Source: Lithobates sylvaticus | Lineage: Eukaryota > Chordata > Amphibia > Anura > Ranidae | Direction of reading: 5' to 3' | Length of the DNA: 64,000 nucleotides | Assembly: GCA_028564925.1 (NCBI GenBank) | Contig: CM053032.1 | Coordinates: 114,631,490-114,695,489, forward strand | Part shown: one piece after another, positions 57,118 to 64,000 of the stretch | How the letters are laid out: every line of letters begins with the position of its first letter | Position numbering within the stretch: position 1 is the stretch's first letter | Program-made: the position numbers and the translations under genes | The notes under the pieces: model-generated | The model's input: only the letters and a program-made list of their open reading frames with translations | Databases searched by the model: none | What the model was told of the DNA's origin: nothing

Positions 57118-57312
57118 CTCAGTAGGGAAGGGAAGGGGCGGTTTAGGAGCGGCAAATACACTGCTCCTACAGCGCTCCAAAGATGCGGCTTGCAGGACAT
57201 TTTTTAGCATACTGCAAGCGCACCGCTCCAGTGTGAAAGCCCGCAGCTGTTTGCAGGCGCTATTTTTAGAACTTTAGTGCCTGCAAAGCTCCTCGGTGTG
57301 AAAGGGGCCTTA
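57118..57312. mobile_element. Truncated GGCCCCTTTCACACC-family MITE
   Basis: Only the right half: it shares CACCGCTCCAGTGTGAAAGC and TCGGTGTGAAAGGGGCCTTA with the family. It ends directly before the next copy. Confidence 0.75.
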
Positions 57313-57315
57313 CAG

Positions 57316-57735
57316 TAAGGCCCCTTTTACACTGGGGCGTTTTTCAGGCGCTACAGCGCTAAAAATAGCGCCTGTATAGCGCCTGAAAAAATCCGTCTCC
57401 TTTCACTCCAGTGTGAAAGCTGGAGGGCTTTCACACTGGAGTGGTGCGCTAGCAGGACGGTCAAAAAAGTCCTGCTAGCAGCATCTTTGGAGTGGTGAAG
57501 GAGCGGTGTATTCACCGCTCCTATACCGCTCCTACCCATTGAAATCAATGGGACAGCGCGGCAATACCGCAGCGGCGCTTTGCGGGCAGTTTTACCCATT
57601 TTTCGTCCGTTAGCAGGGGTTAAAACTGCACTGCTAGCGTGCGAAAACCGCCGCTAAAACGACAGTAAAGTAGTGCTAAATAAAGCGCTGCTTTACCACC
57701 GACGCCGCTCCCACCCCAGTGTGAAAGGAGCCTTA
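57316..57735. mobile_element. GGCCCCTTTCACACC-family MITE, complete
   Basis: TAAGGCCCCTTTTACACTGG to CAGTGTGAAAGGAGCCTTA, flanked by TACAG at 57311-57315 and 57736-57740 (exact 5 bp). GC-rich, palindromic inside. Its left target lies at the very end of the truncated copy. Confidence 0.85.
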
Positions 57736-58250
57736 TACAGGGGTTTATCAATTATGAAATATATTTTATTTTAATTTATTAATATTTATACTTGTGTACG
57801 TTATTAAAATGATTTTTTTTTTTTTAAGGATTATAAATGTATTTTACATTTATATGAATGGTGTATAGCTGCATTACATATGTGGATTACATTAATATAC
57901 ACCATTCACATTTAAATAGGTACATGTATGATATTTAAATATTGATAAAAACATTTATATAAATGTTTTATAATAATTAGGTTAATGTACATTGTGTAGG
58001 GGGAATTTAACTTTATTATTTTATTAATATGTTGGGGAATAATGTGTGCTGATTAGTGTTCAACTTTTGTATTTTACATCTCCTCACACTGTAATGAGTT
58101 CCCGGCGTTTGTCGATTGCTTCTCAACTCAACATGTGAAGCGATCTACAGACCATCATCAACAGGCACTTGGAGGAGAGCGATCTCCTCTGAGAATGCCT
58201 GAGAACTGAATAGCGGTATTTTACCGCACTTTCATAAAAGGACACCTAAG

Positions 58251-58986
58251 TCTGTCAAGCCTTTCTTGACCCAATTTATGTTAGCTTGTTGGCGTGTTTG
58301 CTGTGTTGCCCACTCATCAGTTGGATTGCTTCTGAATGTCTTCATCAGAATGAATATTGTGTCCTTTACTGTATGACTAGGAAAATAGGATTTTTACTTT
58401 CCAGTAAAATCTATTTCCTGGAGTACATTATAACACACAGGTCCCTCCCCGCTGTTCCTACATATTCTCTATTGCTTGCTACCAATCTGAGGCTAGCCAA
58501 GAGCGGTTATATAAGGGATGGTCCAGCAATTTTTTTGTTAAATTACCTAAAGGCAGCTGCATATAAGCTAGTAATAATGATTAAAGCGCTGGTGTTTTTG
58601 TGCTCAATTTCAAAATCCTATTTGCGCACACTTTTTGTAACCTTAAAGCCCAACTCAATGCATCTATAAAATTATCCCTTGCACTGAATGCAAGGATTAA
58701 TTGTTTGTTTTTTTTTTTTTATATTTTTTTTAGGGGATATAAAAGTAAAAAAATAGCTTTTTTTTTAAAATTGTCGCTCTTCTTTGTTTATAGTGGAAAA
58801 AATTAAAAACTGCAAAGGTGATCAAATGCCACCAAAAGAAAGCTCTATTTGTGCGGGGAAAAAAGACGTAAATTTTTTTTAGGTGCAGCGTCACACGACC
58901 GCGCAATTGTCAGTTAAAGCGACGCAGTGCCGTATTGCAAAAAGTGCTCTGGTCAGGAAGGGTGTACATTTTTCTGAAGTGGTTAA
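58251..58986. other. Unassigned stretch ending in a TTAA-element scrap
   Basis: 58383-58425 holds a near-palindrome (GGATTTTTACTTTCCAGTAA, then AATCTATTTCC) like MITE inner sequence. 58740-58986 is the right end of a TTAA MITE (AAAGAAAGCTCTATTTGTG, ending CTGAAGTGGTTAA). No gene. Confidence 0.55.
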
Positions 58987-58989
58987 AGA

Positions 58990-59940
58990 GGCAATGAAAA
59001 AATTCTGATATTAATGCTCAGAAGCTAGAAGATCTGGAAAATCATCTTTGACGCAACATTATCAGGCTGTGGACCTTCCAGAGCATGCTAAAGGCTCAAA
59101 CCCTACAGAGCTTGTGGAAACATGCCTTTTTTGGTAGAAAGGGCACCTCGTACCCGCTAGGACTTTACCATTAGGGACCCCCCACAACCGTCTTAGTGCG
59201 GTTACTTAATCAATGTGACAGATCTTCGAAGAGTCAGATTATTAAAAAGTATTTTATTTTTTTATTTTTTATGGACCTAAAGTCATGTTTTTCCCTGACT
59301 TTTGCCTCAGAAGTTCAAAAACCGCATACCAAATTTCAGGATGTGAAGAAAAGACTGCAACTGCAATATTCAGTGCTATACCCTGCCAAGCTTAGAGTGG
59401 TGGCAAATGAAGCTGCTCTTTTTTTTGATACTCCGTCACTGAATGGCTAGAAAGGCATTATTTTAAATAGCCTAAGCGCGGATTTCTTGTTTTATCTATC
59501 TAAATAATGTAGCTGACAGGCGTAAAGAGGGACAACCTACGAACACTTGATCTGTAGACGGTTCCCTCTCTCTCCTCTCTGACCCTTTCCCATACCTGAC
59601 CCCCCTTTTTGTCTTTCCTCTCTCTTTCCGTGCCATCCTTCAAGGATGGCACTCTCTTTCCTTTCTAGATCTGTACTCTGGTTTCTTAAGGCTACTCTCG
59701 CTCAGGTAAAGCAATTTTAGAGGATGCTCGAATGTTAGAACGATTGTTGGTTAAAAGGACTGAAAAATATTTCATGGAAAGAGACGTCCAACATTACAAC
59801 CTTTATAGCACAGAATGTGTCACCTTGTGCCAATCTGTAAAGTTTATACAAGGCTTTAGTGAATGTATACTTGTTCACTACTGTAATACTTGTTTACTTT
59901 TGAAATAAAAACTTTTATTGGAAAAAAAATAAAATAAAAT
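58990..59940 (+). pseudogene. L1/Tx1 ORF1 remnant with 3' tail (third LINE copy)
   Basis: Plus strand. KLEDLENHLRRNIIRLW (the LENR-x-RRNNIRI block) near 59020, then LVRLLNQCDRS (RNA-binding block) near 59193, KPHTKFQDVKKRLQLQYS, and LYPAKLRVVANEAALFFDTP near 59380-59440. The order and wording fit frog L1-type ORF1. ORF2 is absent. A 3' tail, TTTTATTGGAAAAAAAATAA, lies at about 59906-59940. Several frame breaks. Confidence 0.75.
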
Positions 59941-60667
59941 GTAGCTGCAGCCTCCCCAAAAATAGAACAACACTCGGTCGTCCCAAAATTATTATAGACT
60001 TATTAGAAACAGGGAAATGGCGCTGCTCAAAAAATAATGGAATGGTTACCATTCTAATCCAAAAAGGAATAACAGGCAAGGGTGGGTAGTTAAAACCCTA
60101 ATATGCTAAAGGAGTAGATTCCAAATGCATGTAAAGTGCAATGTGCTACACAATAAACAAGGCTTTTAATGAGTAAGGAGAACTTAAAGTGATGAAAAAC
60201 AAAAAGAATTCTTGAAAACAATGTGAAAAGTAAAAAAAATATATGTATAGATGCAAAACCTCTGAAAAAAAATGGTTAGAAAATTAAATATAAAACATAA
60301 ATGACACTGTCAAAAACAAGTCCATATAGCGATATAGGGAAAAAAAAGTTCAATGTCCCAAATACATGCTTCCATTAAAAAGTGCTGTTGTGCTAATGTC
60401 CAAACAATGATGATAACGGTTATAAAGTGACTCCTTGTGCAGACATAAAGTGACTTCTTGAGCATAAAGTGACCAAGTGCTTTCAAGTAAAGTGACTTCT
60501 TGTGCTCCCCCTCAAGTATGTACACTCACCAGAAGCCCTCATCCCTGCAGGGGTAAAAAGCGTGTAATGGAGTACTTGCCCAATCCAGATGTCCCCAGAG
60601 CCCAATGGATTTTCCTGGTGCGGATCAGATTGTGCAAATCGACATCCACATGCAATCACAAATGGGC
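59941..60667. other. Unassigned stretch with short tandem units
   Basis: 60420-60510 has four imperfect units of ATAAAGTGACTTCTTGTGC. The rest resembles no family I can name. No gene. Confidence 0.45.
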
Positions 60668-61604
60668 ATCTTGGTGGAAAAACCCTTGTTGGCAATTACA
60701 GAAGTCACACATTTCATGTAGTTGGCCACCAGGTTTGCACACATCTCATGAGGGATTTGGTCCCACCCCTCTTTGCAGATCCTCTCCAAGTTATTAAGGT
60801 TTCCTGGCTGACGTTTAGCAACTCAGCTCCCTCCACATTTTCTATGGGATTAAGGTCTGGACACTAGCTAGGTCATTCGAGGACCTTTTTAATGTGCTTC
60901 TTCTTGAGCCACTCCTTTGTTGCCTTGGCCATGTGTTTTGGGTTATTGTCATGCTGGAATACCCATCCACAACCTATTTTCAATGCCCTGAGCGAAGGAG
61001 GTTCTCACCCAAGATTTGACGGTACATGTCTCCATCCATCGTCTTTTTGATGTTGTGAAGTTGTCCTGTCCCCTAAGCAGAAAAACACCCCAAAGCATAA
61101 TGTTTCCACCGCCCATGTTTGGCAGTGGTGTTCTTGGGGTCAAAGGCAGCATTCCTCCTCCTCCAAACACTGCGAGTTAAGTCAATGACAAAAAGCTTGG
61201 TTTTGGTCTCATCTGACCAACACTTTCACCCTTCAGATGGGCATGTACATGTGCTTTCTTGAGCAGGGGGACCTTGCGGGCACTGCAGGATTTCTGTCCT
61301 TCATGGCGTAGTGTTACCAATTGTTTTCTTGGTGACTATGGTCCCAGCTGCCTTGAGATCATTGACCAGATTCTTTCGTGTAGTTCGGGGCTGATTCCTC
61401 ACTGTTCCCATGATCATTGAAACGCCACGAGGTGAGATCTTGCATGGAGCCTCAGACCGAGGGAGATTGACAGTTGTTGTGTTTCTTTCATTTGCAAATA
61501 ATCGCACCAACTGTTGTCACCCTCTGACCAAGCTGCTTGGCGATTGGTCTTGTAGTCTATTCCAGCCTTGTGTAGGTCTACAATGTTGTCCCTGACATCT
61601 TTGG
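60668..61604 (-). mobile_element. Tc1-like transposon of a third family (copy E), truncated
   Basis: Minus strand. LSKDVRDNIVDLHKAGI (N-terminal DNA-binding part) near 61600, [20 protein letters not shown] and [19 protein letters not shown] near 61310-61430, GGGNIMLWGVF near 61090, then LNPIEN-type sequence near 60840 in other frames. Both ends are lost. The N-terminal side is cut by the element starting at 61610. Confidence 0.85.
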
Positions 61605-61609
61605 ACAGC

Positions 61610-61779
61610 CAGAGCTGGCTCTACCACTAGGTGAACTAGGCAGCCGCCTAGGGCGCAGCCACGATTGCTAGAGTCCGCTGGGAGAACAGAGGCCGGGAGC
61701 TTGTCAGTGCCTTTTTCTCCATAGTCTGGGGTGCAGAGGGCATGCATAGTACATGACCACTGCCGGCCGCCTCAGCTCT

Positions 61780-61818
<39 letters not shown>

Positions 61819-62510
61819 TTCATGGGCATTCCGCTCCACCCCCAGTCTGCCTTTAATTCCTGGGCCGTTTGTCAGTTTTTTGATGGGGATGATGGGGGGG
61901 GGGGGGGAATGTTGGAATCTCTTCCTAATAACTGGGAGAGAGCGTCCTGCTCACTTCCCCAGCCCCAGGGCGGCAAACACTTGACCGGGAAACACTTGAA
62001 CAGGTGACCGCTCTCCTTGCACACACCCTCCTGTCTCTACTCTGTACTCACTGAGCCCAGAACAGCACAACACAAAGGCAGCCATGGGCCCCGCCCACCA
62101 CTACATGGAACGCCCACCCCTGCTATTGATTGGCTGCGGGACAACAAGCGCACGACTCAGTGATTGGCTGCTCTGACGGACCGCTTATTGTATTCTCCTG
62201 TGATGGAACTCTTCTCATATAGGATTCCATGCAATGTGCCTGACTCAGCTCTCTCCTTCTTATTCTCTAAGGGCAGCCCTGAGAAGCTGGCATGCGTGGC
62301 TAACTCTGTGAGTGAAATTCTGGCACCCGCCAGTCTAGCCCCCCGCCTGTCACACTGGGGCCCCCCCGCCTGTCACACTGGGCACCCCCACCTGTCACCC
62401 CCCGCCTGTCACACTGGGCCCCCCCCCGCCTGTCACACTGCCCCCAAACCTGTCCCACTCTCCACCCGTCACACTGGGCCCCCCCCCCCACCTGTCACAC
62501 TTGGCAAAGG
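61610..62510. other. Probable hAT-like or other repeat start, with microsatellite and minisatellite
   Basis: 61610 starts CAGAGCTGGCTCTACCACTA, then CTAGGCAGCCGCCTAGGGCG, a style I recall from hAT-type repeats. I cannot find its right end. Contains (CA)n at 61779-61815, a poly-G run near 61894-61906, and a C-rich degenerate repeat of CCGCCTGTCACACTGGGCC at 62336-62500. Confidence 0.45.
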
Positions 62511-63419
62511 TCATTTTAAAGATTATGCACCAAGATCAATCTGGTGTCATCCCGAATAGATCTACAGTAATAAATATTGGACGATTATAAACTGTTTACA
62601 GAGATTTGGATCCCAGCTGGATACAGCTTTTTTGCTGCACCGGTGGCACAGGTTCAGATGAACAGACATGTATCGGCCCCCTTTTCATTACAACGGGGAA
62701 CAAGACCAGGATGCCCATGCCTCCCCCCCCCTCCTTTTTGCTCTGGCTGTTAAAACCTTTGGCTGCTGCTATTCGCCAGTCGCCAAACATTATTAAACAG
62801 CATTTCAGAAGAAACCTCATGAAACTTTAAAAGTCTGAGTTTTTTTTTTTTTAGTAATCGGCAAAAAAGACAGTAGTACTATCAATGTGAACTCTCCTTT
62901 TGTGCTGATGGCTGCTTCTTTAGTGTCAGTCCATACTCCTCTGCACCCTCCCCTGCCTCCACAGCAGTAATCTTCGTGTGCTGCATGGGTTAATAGAGCC
63001 AAAGGACCTGTGACTGACCTGCTGACTATTCCCACCATTTCCCACCATTTCTGCCCACCTGCTCCATTCATAGAAGCCTATCTTTGAATGGAGGAGGTGG
63101 ACTAAACAATCATCTGCCCCTCTTTCATATATGGCTTTGCATTCATTCATGCAGCTAAAGTACTGCTTCATTGAATAGAAGAGTAGGGTGGGCATAGTTG
63201 ACACTCTTGACAAGTGCCTATCAAGGTCCCTCTGATCTATTATCCCCCTACAGCAGTAATCTTAATGGGGTTTATCAGGTAAAGGGGACCTGTGACCATG
63301 TCTGCCCCTTAGGAGACGTTAAGAGCACTTCAAATGTCAACAAGAGCAGCAGCAGCACAATGTACATTTTCCATTAATAGTAATAACTGTTTTGTTTTTG
63401 GCTCAACAAAAAAATTGAA
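62511..63419. other. Unassigned stretch
   Basis: No coding or repeat ends recognised. CACAGCAGTAATCTT near 62960 and TACAGCAGTAATCTTAATGG near 63250 suggest an old internal duplication. Confidence 0.35.
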
Positions 63420-63560
63420 GATTATAGACTTCCCTTGTGAAAGCCCAGGTTTGAATCCCATTGAAATGTGGAGGGATTCAAAATGAGTGCTTTAAGCAAA
63501 GAAACCCACAAATATCTGGAAAATTAAGGAATTTTTCATTGGAGTGATCTATCAGATGTC
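63420..63560 (+). mobile_element. Tc1-like transposase C-terminal scrap (copy F)
   Basis: Plus strand. In one frame ESPGLNPIEMWRDSK, then KQRNPQISGKLRNFSLE, matching the Tc1 end (SPDLNPIE-x-W-x-LK, KRKPTNI-x-ELKQF). About 130 bp with no ends. It is the third-acidic-residue region only. Confidence 0.7.
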
Positions 63561-63948
63561 AATGTTTTTTTTTTTTTTTCCTGCTAGCAGCTGCAGAGAG
63601 GGGGCCCTTGATCCTTGTGTGGAAGAGTAGTCTCATTAGTGATATGACACCCCCTACTGAGTCAGACTTTTAGTAATACAATCGATAACGATCATGCTTC
63701 CTACTTTTTGGAGTGCTCCGAACTCAGTTGGGATCATGTCAGACTTTTGCAGAGAGATTACTTCTTGCCTACAGAGAGCAAGCATACTGGCAGGACACAG
63801 GCTGTTTTGTGCAAGGTGGAGCTGATTTAAAAATTAAAATTAATTACTTTGTACATCTCTTATTTTGATGCATATGGAATATATGTAGTTTGCAATTCAC
63901 AGCTTGAAAAAATGTTGTAGCTTTTCCAAAACCTGAAAGACTGTCTTT

Positions 63949-64000
63949 TTAACCACCTGCTTACTGGGCACTTAAACCCCCCTCGTGACCAGACCAATTT
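63949..64000. mobile_element. Left end of a TTAA MITE, cut by the window edge
   Basis: TTAACCACCTGCTTACTGGGC at 63949 matches the CCAC-starting TTAA family (compare 34396). It continues past the window. Confidence 0.7.

Larger units (their letters stand above)
56725..58250. mobile_element. 1.5-kb element with AGGTGTCCTTTTATGAAA ends
   Basis: AAGGTGTCCTTTTATGAAAC at 56726 and its inverse TTTCATAAAAGGACACCT ending near 58248. No transposase. Holds two MITEs of the GGCCCCTTTCACACC family (57118-57312, 57316-57735). Outside these it is AT-rich with small palindromes (AGCTGCGATC/ATCAGCTG). Superfamily unknown. Confidence 0.7.

Noticed and set aside
62080-62200. GC-rich segment as a promoter/CpG island
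   Set aside because: It lies between repeat scraps with no exon nearby. The composition resembles MITE interiors seen elsewhere in the window.

Overview
This window reads as nuclear DNA of a vertebrate with a large, repeat-swollen genome, most likely a frog and probably a ranoid one. The sequence shows eukaryotic splice signals, a vertebrate-type ePHD exon, vertebrate Tc1, hAT and LINE families, Penelope-like elements, a class III (ERV-L-like) endogenous retrovirus, and many copies of TTAA-bounded MITEs that I recall (without a search) as typical of ranid genomes. I see no bacterial features, no tRNA or rRNA gene and no CRISPR array.

The only host coding sequence I can support is one 94-bp exon at 10082-10175 (+). 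It encodes part of an extended PHD finger of the RAI1/TCF20 family, best fitting RAI1. The flanks would then be RAI1 introns or downstream sequence. Nearly everything else is transposon-derived.

Layout. 1-8.1 kb: an internally deleted Tc1 copy, then an old Tx1/L1 LINE on the minus strand (ORF2 at 838-4810, ORF1 pieces up to about 8.05 kb) split by a MITE and by a hAT element that itself holds a Harbinger-like MITE. 8.2-12.8 kb: TTAA MITEs around the exon. 13.3-16.1 kb: a minus-strand Penelope-like element (PLE) with two MITEs inside and an inverted pair of hammerhead-like motifs at its 5' side. 16.5-19.6 kb: a second L1 scrap, MITEs and a possible hAT. 19.9-29.7 kb: an ERV-L-like provirus fossil on the minus strand with two LTRs, interrupted by a 2.2-kb TTAA insertion in the gag region and by a 0.93-kb hAT in one LTR. 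30.8-33.1 kb: a TTAA MITE split by a 1.3-kb foldback element with about 98% identical 477-bp arms. 33.1-37.1 kb: a CR1/L2-type LINE with two MITEs inside. 37.1-44.3 kb: nested TTAA MITEs including a large palindrome. 44.9-47.2 kb: a hAT MITE and a Tc1 copy split by another hAT. 48.5-52.6 kb: a 4.07-kb inverted repeat, which is a PLE reduced to its endonuclease end between two inverted flanks. 53.5-64 kb: further Tc1, mariner, L1 and MITE remnants.

The insertions give a clear relative chronology, with up to four layers of nesting. The most notable structures are the three inverted-repeat systems linked or possibly linked to PLEs (16.0, 31.5 and 50.6 kb). They could make long double-stranded RNA, and two of them carry hammerhead-like motifs. 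Coordinates of repeat edges are read by eye and may be off by several bases unless a target-site duplication fixes them.
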